64,000 bases of DNA from Dipylidium caninum (taxonomy: Eukaryota > Platyhelminthes > Cestoda > Cyclophyllidea > Dipylidiidae), in the NCBI GenBank assembly GCA_017562135.1, contig QEYB01001214.1, forward strand, positions 97,762 through 161,761, read 5' to 3'. Shown piece after piece: positions 13,401-26,500 of this stretch. How positions within the stretch are numbered: position 1 is the first letter of the stretch; each line of letters begins with the position of its first letter. The notes under the pieces are model-generated. The model had not been told where the DNA came from. It was given only the letters and a program-made list of their open reading frames with translations, and ran no database searches. The position numbers and the translations under genes are program-made.

Positions 13401-16400
13401 TGGGGCAGTATTTTCCTTGTGCTCTCCCCTGTGTGCGTAATCCTTCCTGGTTGTCAGCTCTTACGTCTTCCATGGTTCCAGTCGCAAGGAACTGTTCTAC
13501 TTGCTCGGAACACAAGCATCGTAGAAGGTCTTTGTGAGCCTCAACGCCACGGCGGTAGCCTCTATAAAGGAGAAGCAGTGTTGAACAGCCTCTGTACTCG
13601 TAGCCTCAACCTTCTGAAAGCTAAAGTTCACTTTCTTCCAACAACACCACTTAGTTGAAATCTTGAATGACCTTGACATCCACCGGGTAAGGCGACATCA
13701 TTTGTCATGTTGAGAACACGAGTGGGTTAATGGCTTCGTAGAGAGATGGCGGCTAACACAGAAAAGCGGGTCGATGGATGTGCCGCTGAGAAGTCATGCT
13801 TTCGATATCTGCCGAATGGACATTAATCTGAAGGTGGGCCAGGGATTCAGCACGAGACCGCCAGCCAGACTATTTACTATGCATCTCAGTTGTTCCAGTC
13901 CCCTCTTCTTAATCCTCCACAAGGCATCCGTTGTATAATACAATCTCAATGAAAACCAAAATTTGACCTCCGAAGTTCTCACTTCTTAAATTTCACGTTC
14001 TTTGTCGAGGAAAATTGTGGACCCCGTTCTGATCCTCTGTCAAAGCTTTCGAGTTGTTCACCGACCAGTGTTAAGCAGAGAGGTCGCCTCCAAATGCCCG
14101 CTTGAGGCGGTCCAAATGCTTTTACGAACGGAAAAGAAGGTAGAAGGGAGAATGGACAGAGAAAAGGAGGCAGTTTATCTCGTTCCGACCGAACAGACAG
14201 ACAGGAAGAAAATGCAAGAATTTTAACCTGCCTCGAGCTAAGTAGAATGTGGAGTATGTTACAAAAACTCATCTCTATGAGGTCCACTGACCTAGCAATT
14301 TCAAGATAATGTGATTAATAAGTCAGATATTCCATGGAAAAGGAATGCTCCAAGGAAATACAAATAAAAAACAAGTTAAGTGTTTCACCCGACATTCTGG
14401 CCGCTTAGTCCTCATAAACTTCTACCGTTTCTCCGCCTAAGCGCAGAAAGTACTTGTGATTTCATTGTTGGGAGGGTCTTTTCGGAGGTGATGGGTGTCT
14501 TGCGTAATTGCCTAACAACCCGTTTATCTCTGGCTCACATTAGCTCCATTCCAGTCACACGTTGCACTCGTCTCCCATGGAAGAGCAAATGGAATCCTCA
14601 CATTTCGTTTCCTGAAGTTCAGATGTTGCTATTCTCTTCCGGTCTTTCCTCCCTTTCTCCTGTCCCCACAACAAAAGGTTTAACATTTGTTTGTCAAACT
14701 TCTTATTGCCTCCTCCTCATGCGTAATTTGCCTGCCTCCAGCCTCTCGTCCACAGCTTTCCTCTTGAAGCGAAAAGGTCTTGGCTAAAAGCTACTTCTAT
14801 TCGACTTTTGTCAACTCAATTCTCAAATCTCCTCCTCCGTCTCCTTCTCACCCTCCGGTTGCCATAACAACAAGGCTAGTGCCTTATTCATTTAGCGTAT
14901 CGAGACAATTCATCCGCCGCGTCCTTAGCTATGGCGACTCACTTTGAGCTAACCAGTACCCCAAACGTATTCCGTTGAGATGAGGAAGTGAAACGGGCAC
15001 GAAAATAATGCGGTGAAGACATTCCTCAATGAGAGTGCATAATTTTATTCTCAACACGAACAGAAGATGCTAAAACGGGACATTATATTCTCAAGCTTAC
15101 GAAAGTTCACGTTGTTAGAAAGAGAAAAAAGATTACCATCAAAATCAATTGCTGATTATGGAATCTCTTCCAAATTTTGCCCTTCTTTTGACATATAAGT
15201 CTTTGACGTGGAACGAATTGTACACTCCCGAAGCCGTCTTTTAGCCGCCTTGTACTCTCCTCTTGGAGACCGCCTCTTGCAGTAGGATCAGACTTTTTGA
15301 AGTAGACCCTGTAAGATTGTCCTCGGGCGAAATATATTTTAGCCACGGATGTGAGGTGTCGAGGGGAGGCGAAGGTGCTGACAAGACACTAAAGATTCAG
15401 AGTCTGAGAGTATGTGTTGTTCATGCTTCCGTAGTGTTTCTCCTCTATTGCTGAAATCTCTTCACTAAAACTCATGTAAGGTTAAAGCACGTCTTTTGTG
15501 TGGGTGTCGCGAGGACTGTACCTTAGAAGGGAAGCTAACAAACACAGAATTTCCCCTTCCACTACTGCATTTGAATAATTGTAGTAAATCGCAGTGTACC
15601 TTGACTGGCCTTGCTCAAACCCCCCTAATCGAGTAGGACAAAAGTATGTGGTGATTATAGGAAATACTACAGCTACTCTCCCTCTCGCTCTCTTCCTCAT
15701 CACCGGAAATTCTTGTCACTAATGCAACCACGGACCACGTCTACCCATTAGATTTCACTTGTCATTTTCCCGCCTGAGACGGGCCACATAGCCTTCTTTA
15801 CGACTACTTTTACTTCCTCGATGATTATCTCGCTGCTAACAGCAAGGCAGGCGGTGAGTCTGCGATCTCAGAGAATACACCGATCCGGTCAGCCCCAGGA
15901 CCGAAATGAGTCACTGTTGGGCAGGCGACTTGCCGCCTCCCAGCGAAATGGATGATACGGGCAATAACTTCGAAGACGAATGACAGTTCCATTCGATGGC
16001 ACCGGGAAATGGGTAGCATGGGGGTTGGGCGTTGAGAGGGGATTGAACACTTTCATGCAGGTCCTCGTGCAATTGCGGTTAGGAGGGAGTTGGAAGGAGG
16101 GGAGAGAGGAGAGAGGAACAAAGTGGAATTTATACCATGGGTGTATGTTTTTCCGCAATTATCCCCTCTCTCACTCCCTCCTCCACCCCTGATTCCCCCT
16201 CTCTGCATAAAATTTATCAACTCAAAGCATCTTGTAACAAGCGCGTATGACTCCCCCAACCCACAGACGCCCCCAGGCAGTCACTGCCGCGTTAGTCACT
16301 ATCATCGTGGCCTATCTATCTTTACGGCGCTGCTACCTCCTGCTCTAATGAGTGAGAGAGAGAGAGAGAGAAGGACTCCTTTTCTGCGGCTCTCCTCTAT

Positions 16401-19400
16401 TCCCCAGAAACGTGTCGTCCATAGTTCCTCTCTCCCACGGCTTACTCGTCGGGTGTGAGCGTTTCTCGTAGTCGTTCCGGCGGACGAATACCTTGGTGGT
16501 GGAACGATACGGTGGCTATTTTTGAAAGAAAAGAATAAACAAAACGTCCCTTTCTTTGAACACGACAGCCAAACCAACCAATTAGGCTGGAGAAGAATTA
16601 AATTGGCTCAACTTTATTCTACTCATGGTAAAGTGAGCACATGACCGTTTCCACCGAGTTCGGTTAGTGGGAGTAAATAATTCAGGTGAAACAAGTGGCT
16701 TTGACAGCCGTCTGTCTTGATAATATGCTTTATCCTAAGAAAGGAGGAATGAGCATGGTCGTACTCACCACTTTAACTTGTACTTGTACCTCTGTCCTCA
16801 CTCATACCCACTAAATTACTCAAAGGCCATAAAGGGGATCTATTTTCCCACCGAATGAAACCCTGTTTCAACAATCCTATTTACCGGTGATCGCTGATGG
16901 CTTCAATTACGTCTAAAAAGCAAAAAACTGCCACACGAGGTGTTCAGCTAATCAAAGGAAAAAGTGGAAGTATTGTGAAATACTAAAGTCCCTCTTCTAG
17001 CCTCCGTTCTTGAGATTTCAGACCAGTTGGCAACTAATTCCAATTGCCGTAGAACTTGCATCGCTCCGATTTTCTTCCAGAATGGACGTTAAGCGGGTGA
17101 AAATGTCGTCTACACACACACACATAGATATGCAAACAGGGTCACGCTTTCCCCCTTAGTGCTGCGTAGCCTAGTAATGAAAATTATGTACACTTTCTTC
17201 CTCATAGCACCTAATATAAGTGATCGGAGCGCGAGTCTTTGTTGACTCGCCACTTGGAAGAGAAGAGAGGGGAGACAAAGTTAACCGACAAGGCAGGGAG
17301 TCAGGCGTTTGAGGGAGAGAGGAGTGCTTTTGGACTATGTGCCCCTTCTTGAGAACAGTCAACAAATTCAAGACATCTCCACTATTTAGAAGGCAGTAGA
17401 CCTTACCAACCTTCTCGTTTCTGCTCATTTCCATCTCAATGCCTTTTAACCATCGGCAGAGCAATTAGGCAGGGGGGACATGATAAATGACATTACCAGA
17501 CTCAGAAAGCATGTTGAGTATCTCTAAAAAATGCATTGGTCCTCAAATGAGTCGCACAAATGCCAGAAAGTATATGACCACAGTCAACTCGGGAGTCGAT
17601 TTAAACACGTTCAGTTGTTGTTAGCCGTCACGAAGGAGGAGACGACACACTATTCAGAGGATTTCTTGTCATAAGAATAATGAAAATGTCCTCCAATTCC
17701 CTTCTCTTCTCTTACTTTGCCCTGACTCAATCCCCCTTTCTCCCAATCGCCTCAATTTCTAATTACCGACGACGGGTGTTTCACTTGCATTTATTATCTT
17801 ATAACCTAAATGGCAGCAGCTGGACTGGAATAACGTCGAGTTTTCCACCAACGGTCGAGTTTTCCCTTTTGATGGTCTCTTGAAAGACTTGCAAGGGACA
17901 ATTTCCTACTCGCATTTCTCCTTCAACTCGGTAGAGGCATGAATTTGCGCAAGCGCAAAAATGTGTGTGGTCACGGGACACACACATCAACAGTGAATTG
18001 AAGGGCAGGGAGGAGGAATAAGGGGAAATCAGGCGAATGTACCTGAACATAAAAAGGCTCTATAAGAGCATTGCAATCTAGGCCATTTGTGAACTTGAAA
18101 TTACCATTACCGCTTATTCTACCGCTTCAATAGACGCCAGTAGAGTTAAGTTGGTTAATTTGAGAGCGGCGATTAAGCCCGCCCTTTTCCTTCATGCTCT
18201 CCCCCAACTCCCATGCAAAGTACGCTGCCTCTTGTCTTTTTTACGTCCTTGGATGGCTGTAAGTATCGATATCGCGACCACCACACTGTAATATCTTCAC
18301 GTTCCTCTGAAGTGCAGAGTAAAATTCGCCCAGTAGCTGTAACAGGTCTGCCCAACGCGGTCGGAGGCGGAGCCTTCAGTTCACCTCCTTTTTGCCTCAT
18401 AAACTGCATTTTCCACACGAGTGAGCAATCGGAAAGGGGATGGACCACACTGTCGCCTCGTGCTTGATGGCCCGAAAACACCCGTTTTTGTTCTCGTCTC
18501 TTCATTTTTTACCGGAACAAATTTAATGATCATGACACATTAATTTGAGGTAGGTCTATTGTCATTGCCTCCATCCTCATCATTCGCCAATCCGTGACGC
18601 ATGCAAAAATTAGTATAATAATAATAATAAGGATAACAGTGAAAGGAAAAGTCAGGAGTGTCTAAATAATCTTTCCTAAAAGCAGTCCCTTACTGTCTCC
18701 ACAATCGACGCCTCGGGGCCAATCGGACTGGACGGTTCGACTCGGACATCTCGCTTGTGCTTCAGATTTTGGCTCACTTCGAGATGTGAGGACAGTAAAT
18801 GGGAAGACTAAACTGTTCCAGACTCGTTCGTCTGTTGAGGGGGATTAGGAGGGAAGTTTCATCAGGATGCTGGAATGATAGGCTTGGGTGAAAGTGGCGC
18901 AAATACACGTTGGGAGATTTAAGATCTACAACTTCTGATGCCTACAAACTCAATAAACCCGTGTACAAAGTATTGCGGCTACTCAGTGGAGTTGATATGC
19001 TAAAGGCTGACGGAGTCAACTCTCTGACTTTTAAGTTGATGATAGGCAAAAGAGAGACTTATCCACGAGGTATTCGACCGTAATATTTCTTAAAAGCTGA
19101 AATCCGCAAACTGCTAGGTCCGAACTGTCTGTTAGGCTCAGTGACGCTCCGGAGGCCCCTTCTACCCAACAGCGACACTCAATATAGGGTGGAAAGACGA
19201 TAGAATTAGTATCTTCGCTCACATACTATGGCAGGAGATGTGGAAATGTTGTAGCTCAAGTTGCTAGACTCCCCTCGACTAAACACTTGCTCATCAACGA
19301 GAGCGATTTGACTACCTAGTATAATCGTTTAGGGCGCGAGTCGGACTGTCGAGGAGTAATCCGGAATGATATACACCTACTGGGCCGCCGCCGAGCCCTA

Positions 19401-22400
19401 CAGCACGTTAGGGATTTCAAGCAGTCCCGCAGGACTCCTTCAAAAGTTGTGCCCTAAGTACATTCAAGTCGCTCCCAAATGGGTTGTGTGAAGTGTAACG
19501 AATGCCTGATTGACTGATAGAAATAATTTCCGGAGAAATGAAAATGTTTGCTTATTTGGCGGAGAGGCCTCGAGGAGCTCAAATGATGCCGCAATCCTCA
19601 GGGGGCCTCTGATGCCGCGGCATCGAGGTGGAAGAGGAAAATAATTTTGTTATCTCTTAGCGAACAAGCTCTGTGAACTCGTATACGGCGGAAGTGGGGA
19701 TAGTAGTGTGAGCGTTGTGGACTCCGATAGTCACTAATCAGAATGTTTACTCGAGGTAAATAAATAAAGAACTGTCGCGACGGTGACAGACTGCTGTCTT
19801 TACAAAGAGAGCTCCAATGACTTACCGCCTTGCCCATTAAAAGTCTTCTGGATTCGAGTGGAGGAGAAGAAATGTCTATGAAGAGGATGTCTTAAAATGT
19901 CAGCCTTCCTTCGATCAGAAAAGAGGTATTTTTCTTCTCTTCCTTTGGTCCAGGAAGACAAATTGATGATTGGTGGGCGATGGATAATTTCGCGTAAAAG
20001 AAGGAATCCGTTTTGTCCACCTTCTTCGTCGACTTCTGTCAACCTACTGACACAGCACTAAAGTAGAGGAGTGAGACAAAAACGAAAATTAAATTAAACC
20101 ACCCTCTTCCAGTAGAGTAAGTTTAAACCTAATTTAGCCCCATCTCATATATTATATTTCCGTCCAGTCGTCCCGCCCTTAGTCCTCCCGTCAGCAAGCC
20201 AGTTAATAATGCAATCCCGAGACCTAGTCCATCTTCTATCACACTTTCGAGACGAGTCCGCTTGTCACCTAACACGGTCCAAACTCGGAAAGGGCTCTGA
20301 GGTGTGGGTTAGGCTTGTTAATTAATGGCCACTCTTATCATCAAAGTTTAATCGGCTTTCGCGCCTAACAGTACTAAACACGAGTCCTCCCGATTGGCAT
20401 TAGGACTGGGTCAGTGAACATGACATTGCGGTGAGTTCATGTGGCTGCCTTACTTTAAATGAGGCTTGTAGACAACTCATCTATCCGGCCCGGACCTTTG
20501 GACTTCCCATATTGCCAAAAATGATAAAGACACACTCATACATATGACGAGAAATGGCTTGAAACATCGCACAGCTCTGCCTCCAACCACCGCCCAATGT
20601 GGATGCCAGCCGTGTTCGAGGCTGTAAGTACTCCCTTGGTCAGAGGAGAACGTAAAACCCCCAATTCCCTTAAATCTACACCTTCTCTACAGACTTAGGC
20701 CAATGACCGTCTACTTTTGGGGGTTTGGGTTTCGTCATTCCAGTTGCTATCGTCACTGCCACTGCTGTAGTCAGAGGAGTCATTCATTGTTGCGCAAGTT
20801 ATCTGATGTATAGGACGTCAAACTCAGTCCCATGCCCCTTCTCCTCCTAACCGCCGATGGGGAGAGCCGGTCGCCGGCAGATGTTCTCCGATAACTCATC
20901 CTACCACCGCCTACATTTACGGCCGGCAGCACTCAAAGAACCAGTCGGAAAGGGGGTTGCGAATATGGCTGCAGAGAAGTGTCCCACAAGAGCCATTACC
21001 AAGTTTACTTCATTTTCTTCCTCAGTATAAATTTTTACGCACCCATAGGCGACTCTAAACGTCCCTCCTGCATTATGCAATTGAGATCATAATCAACGAA
21101 CACTCGGTTGCCACCTCGCAAACTCAAGGTGGCCATTAAAGTTGTTTGTTTTTGTATGTCTGTGCGTATTTAGAATCTCACCTTGGTTACCAAGGCAAGC
21201 TAAATAGTCGATGCATCAGGGCAGGGCCTGGACATTCCACTTCCCCTTCTATACTCCCCTCCGCGCTAGGGCCCGACTCGACGGGAACGTGACTGTTTAC
21301 TTACTGCTCAACCGGCATTGTTGTCTCCAGCTCTCTAGGTGCGTGTCTGAGGACGCGTGGGAAAAATTATGACTGCAATACTAAGATTGACATTCGATTC
21401 TCTGGGCCCACAATATTTTCATACTCCTTGGGGGATGGCAAATCGACATTCTAGTCATGCCAGGGCAATGGGATGGAAATAGAAAGTGGAGAATTCGAGT
21501 GGAGGTGGATGGAAGGATGAATGGATTCAGGAAGGTGGACTTCCTCCGTGGTCTCCCACTCATCTCCTCTCTCCCCTATTGGCGTGGCCAGGCCTACAGT
21601 ATGCTGTTAGTCTGAGTTAGTAAATGTCTTTTAAGAACCTTCGGCTACAGTCTACTCTACTCAAGATATAACCACGTGACCTTAAACTGGCCAAATTTAC
21701 TTCTCGCCCCGTTGAATCTTCTTTGAGGAGCCTTCATTTCAGTAACTGGTGAACCTCCTTTTTATTGGCTAGTTTGTGGTCTAAATGATGAGACGTGCGA
21801 CGATTTAGAAGTCGAATGTGGCGAGCTGAATATGAAAGGCAGAACACCCTAGGGGTTAGAGTGGTACATTCACTAATTGTGTCTATGTGAGCGAAAGAAT
21901 TTAGCGTATTCTTGTGCATCAAACCTAGGCCTTCATTTGTGAAAATTAGGTAAGGAATACCCGGTTGGCCCCAAGTGCACAGATCAACTAAATCTATTTT
22001 TTAATGGCCTGGACATTTTTAAACCCAAAGGCATTCATAGGAACGGGGAAGAGAATCGTGATGTTCATCACATCCTAGGCGAGGGAGTCAATTGGCAGAT
22101 CCGCTTGCCGCTGTAACTGCCCTAGGTGCTTGTGTAGAATGTTCAACTCTCGTGATCTTCTCGGTGAATAGGACACTCTTGAATGAAGCAATATAGTCCG
22201 ATCTCTGACTGTGCTATAGCCGTGAGGGTATCTCAACAACGGAACTTAAGTAGCTAAGAATACTTCACGCCTTCGGCACTTTTATCCATAGAAATGAGAA
22301 GATATGAGCAAATTACTGGGACACCGTCTGGACTAACTTAATATCGACATTTCATCTACGGTTTCTGACATGGCTACCATTAAGCACTTAGTTAAAAAAT

Positions 22401-22790
22401 GATAGAACAAAATCAAAGCTTCATCTAATATGCGATTCGAGTCAACTACCTGAAATGTTGTGTGTAACGACCCAGTCGAAGGAGGAAAATGGCAAAGAAC
22501 TGTGAGTAACCGTGAACCTCAAGAATCCATTGGATTTTGATCAGATTTGGGAAGGTGGATGAAAGGCTGCCAGAAATTCTCCGAACCCCTTCGCGTCTCG
22601 AGTGCGCAACAAAACTGGACGCCTTTTAGGTACTGTTCGAGTTCCCAATCAACTTCCATAATTGCCGAAATTGGTTGAATCGCTTCTTAAGCGGCATCCG
22701 TATGAATCGTGTTAGGATTTTGGTTTACTCGAGATTTGAAAGGAGGAACTGAGGAACAGAGTCACATCCGCTAATCGGCATACTTAAAGG
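10427..22790. other. Long stretch with no recognised gene
   Basis: I found no conserved exon. The ORFs of 100-137 codons here (for example 10581-10994 minus, 13281-13658 plus, 14380-14787 plus) lack domain motifs and codon character. Family C copy 2 lies at about 12.96-13.70 kb. Short GA, CA and TAA microsatellites lie at about 16,351-16,370, 17,113-17,125 and 18,612-18,630. Confidence 0.45.
12960..13700. repeat. Repeat family C, copy 2
   Basis: The core at 13,140-13,225 matches copy 1, including the ccttgttggcatcatcgct block. A further weak match is the actacctt-aacacttttgct stretch near 13,345-13,370, which resembles about 9,468-9,490. The order of matching blocks differs from copy 1, suggesting a rearranged or partial element. 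No transposase motif is visible. Confidence 0.45.
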
Positions 22791-22812
22791 AGAGTGTGAG
22801 GATATGGAAGAA

Positions 22813-22928
22813 GAGACTTCTTAAATAGAGTCCATCAAGAAGTGGAGAATCTCACAGAGAAAACACAGTCGTGGCATCATGGCCAAACATTTGGTCTGAA
22901 CGGTTCCAATGGACCGTATCAATTCCGG
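22813..22928 (+). other. Possible 5' exon of the protocadherin gene
   Basis: This segment ends in a good donor (ttccgg|gtaagg at 22,929) and can begin after a cttcttaaatag acceptor. The next downstream acceptor (ccgcag, ending 23,187) lies 19 nt before the protocadherin ATG, so splicing would make this a leader exon. Two frames are open across it, but neither joins the protocadherin frame without a stop, so a non-coding role is favoured. It might instead be the 3' end of another gene. Confidence 0.3.
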
Positions 22929-23180
22929 GTAAGGGATTGTCGCCAAAACCGCATGATTCCCCTTTTCCACCACCACCGCCTTTTCAGGGCGGCCGCGGCT
23001 ACCCGCGTGCAGACTCATGCCCATTGGTTACACCACCGTGACCCCGAATGGCCGGCCAATCTAATGTCAGGCGCAGTTGTCCGCACACACACAGACGCAC
23101 CCACGCACGCATACACACAAATAGACATAACCAGGTGTGGAGGAGCAACCGTGTCCACTGTTTTATTCCTCCTCTCCTCA

Positions 23181-23206
23181 TCCGCAGACGCCGAGATTAT
23201 TCACCG
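23181..23206 (+). promoter_or_regulatory. 3' splice acceptor just before the start codon
   Basis: A pyrimidine-rich tract (ttttattcctcctctcctca) ends in tccgcag at 23,187. Only 19 nt then remain before the ATG at 23,207. This is either the acceptor of a normal 5'UTR intron (donor candidate at 22,929) or a spliced-leader trans-splicing site. Trans-splicing is known in flatworms, but the sequence alone cannot choose between them. Confidence 0.5.
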
Positions 23207-23513
23207 ATGGCGGTCCAAACGCATTTCCTCCTCCTCCTCCTCGCTCTACAGTTCGTCTACTTACCCGCCGCTTTCTCCTCATCTTGGCGCATCCCTGCCA
23301 CTGAAGTGAAGTTCCGGCTGGCGGAGAACAGTCCACCGCGCCAGAGTTTGGGGATTGTTGCAGGTCCTGTACCTCAGAAGAGCGTCACAAATGCTTTCGG
23401 TGCTCCTTCGCTACTCTTTCACCTTGATCGGCTAACCAGTGAGCTCTCCCTCAAGGCCGAAATTGATGCAGAAAAACTGTGTGCATTGGCTACCCGACGG
23501 GATGACCAGAAGG
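23207..23513 (+). CDS. Protocadherin exon 1: signal peptide and start of EC1
   Basis: The ATG at 23,207 opens MAVQTHFLLLLLALQFVYLP, a clear signal peptide with a Leu-rich core. It is followed by the EC1 opening EVKFRLAENSPPRQSLGIV, the V-x-E-N-x-P type A-strand of cadherins. The exon ends phase 1 (aag g|gttagt). An open frame continues upstream, but it crosses a splice acceptor and lacks a second signal, so this ATG is preferred. Confidence 0.92.
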
Positions 23514-26500
23514 GTTAGTCGATGCCTACGTTGCTTGCGCTATTGTGCTCCGAGCACTCATGGCTTTTCATGAAACATTTCATACTTCTTGAACTACTCA
23601 ATTCGCTGAAATGGCAGTGTGCAGTCGCAGCCACGTGGACAGGAACAGGGCCGTCAAAAGTGGGAGATCACGTTGTCGTTTTCTAGCCCATAGCCCGTAC
23701 ATCTCACCACGATTTTGAAGAGATTTCGCTATTCCCCACAGACCACTCCGCCTTCTCGGGGTGATTAATGCACAAGAGAAGAGCTATAAACGGCACTGCT
23801 GGGTGTGAGTCGGATGATGTATCACATATTAGGTGCCAGTTGCATTCATAACAGTAGCCCGATTTATGGCAGCAGTTTGGCAACAAGGAGCACTTATACC
23901 TCACACAAAGAGTTTACCGAAGATATGCATGGTAGTCGCTCTCTAATTTCTCGTTCCCTCCTCATCGCATCTACTTATTAAGTCGTAGCTTATTCTCTGA
24001 GCTATCGCGACTATCTGGTTAACTGGCCGCCGCTACTAAGACCACAAACAACCGATTATGCAATGTTCAGGTTCTCAGAAATCGGACTTAAAGCGGGAGC
24101 CAGCCTCATCATTCACTTCCGGTGAGGTCTTGCTGGTTTGTCAGTTTTATTAGAAAATTTCAATTCAACCCTATTTTACTGAACTTTGTGTTTTGGCAAC
24201 ATCTTATGATTCCTTTATGTCGTAGAATTAGCTTTGTATCACACAAATGACAATTATCGGCGCACTGCTGAGTGCGTCAACTTCGAGTACAATACCCCCT
24301 TTTGAAAGACAAACATGGCGCTCCAAGTTTTAACCAATTAGGTGACTGAAAATTAGTTCGAAATTAAGCCACCTATTTTCCTATTGGTCGCTTTATCGAG
24401 CGAAGTCCGCCATTCATGTATACACGAAAAAAAATAAGTTTAAAATATAGTATAAGCCATTTGTGATAATAATGTACGAACTCTCATTTAGGCGGGCGGT
24501 AGACGAGGATGTTGCCTATTCCTCACCGCAGTAATGCGTTGTGCCGCCCGCTGTCACTGAGGTTCAAGTTTCGTTCTTCTGAACTTTGAGCGTGCAAAAT
24601 AGCATCCACTACCACTTTTCAAATCGGCAATAAGCAGAAGTTTTAAATGCAAGTGATACGACACGAAGAGCGAATCAAATGAACCCCGGCGTACAGATCT
24701 GCACCTACAAAGCTGCGGATCTAATTCTCATACTTGTCGATCATGAGACATTAGTATCTGATATGAAATGGACTGTAGATTGAAAGCTTTCTTTGTCGAA
24801 ATCATTTTGTTCATGCACACGATCATTGTAGATGAGTATTTCGAAAGATCGTCGATATTTCCTCCTCCTCCTCTCTCTGTCCCAGTTCTCTCTTCACCTC
24901 TTTATCTCGTCTACCAGCCTCCTATCTTCGTGAGTAAGACCCTAAATGGACGACGGGCACTTAATGCAGTGGGCAATGGAATTGATTTACGCAGTTTAGA
25001 TAGGCAGAAGATATGGCGTCAGGCTTGTCTCCACTTATTTTGATTGCCCTACGGGCAACCTACCGTTCTCATGTTAAGAAATTGAGAAGTTTTCTCTTGG
25101 GACCAGACAATTTTTAATTAAGCGCTACGTGCAATAGTTATTCAACAGGCAGTCAAGTGGCTTGGGGTAGGAAGCAGAGTCTCCAAGAAATTATCACTGA
25201 ATGAGGCCGAATCCCCGTTGAGGTATCGCTTTGATAGATGACATCAAAAAGGCTATTGAAAGCTATCACCAACCCTCAGTAAATAGCTTTACGTCTTCAT
25301 TCCGTCCTCAATACAACGCGAGCCTTTTGCTGTTGTTCAAAGAAGTGTTAATGAAAAATGGATTTTTTTCTTCAACAGATAAAATCTCTAACCCAGTCTT
25401 CATTGAATGGTTTTGTAATCTCCCTTCCTTACCGTTCCAATCATTGACCATCTCTTTTTTTTCCTCTTCTTCCCCTTGATCAGTCAATTGCTGAGGGTTC
25501 TCCTCTATTATTTTAGAAGGACTCACTTTTGGGAAGACGGTTAACTGTTGACATGGAGGGCTTATTAGCCTCCATTGCATCTCACCATTTGATGGTTTGG
25601 TACTTGCTTTTACTGGTACTGCCATTTTCCTAGGTGTCTCAAAATAAAAAAATCAGTAAATTTCATGTTTCCTCAGCCTGGTGCATTAAATTTGATTGTA
25701 GCGAAAAATGTCGCCTCTGTATGGCAGTTAGTGGAAGTCCTGGAGCGTATCAGTGGCTGCGGAGGGGTGCTGTTTGTTAGCCTGACAAAGCGGGGTGATT
25801 CACTGGCTTTATCGCATTACCCCTTGTGTCCGCCTGTTTAATAGTCTCTTGAGTCGGTTGTGTGCATGCCTCTGCCACCTGATGATATTCTCCCATGCCA
25901 CAGGATTTAGTCCTAATGCCTCTGCTGTCTCAAGCCGCGTGTAGAATGGGGTGGGAAAAAAAGGCTCCGAATTCTTCCGACTAAAACTCCATTTCGGGAG
26001 TTTTAGCGGAGTTAGGAAAATGGAGTCATATTTATCTCCCTTTCAATTTGTCCCTATACCTTTTTCCTCGGTGGTTACGCCCAAATTAAATATGGTTGTC
26101 TAGGCGACGTCGTACTCTCCCCGATGCTCGTCCGTATGTCCAGTGTGTCTCCTTTTTTTAAAATTGTGATTTGTGTGATTCATAGTCAACTCTTGCGTCC
26201 CCCACGATTTAGATTGTTGTCGCTTTGGTCACACAAAAATCGATTATAGGGCTGCAGGGGAGACCAAATAGCGGCCGGCGAGGCGGTATCGATCGCAGGC
26301 CAATCGCAGGGTGGCTGAGCGGAGCTGCGCGTCACAACTTAACGAAAGGGGGAGGGGGGGGCTCGTTAATGTGTGCCCTGATGTGTGCGCGCGTGTGTAA
26401 ATGCATTCGCATGTGAGTGTCCCTGGAAGGCAGGCACGCACTACGCACGCCGACATGCACACCTTGTTGAGACAGTAATTTCGGTGCGGTTTCGGCCAGG

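Noticed and set aside
22842..23309. 155-codon ORF crossing the protocadherin start
   Set aside because: It crosses a clear donor and acceptor and is in a different frame from the signal peptide; its Ser-rich end is an out-of-frame reading of exon 1.
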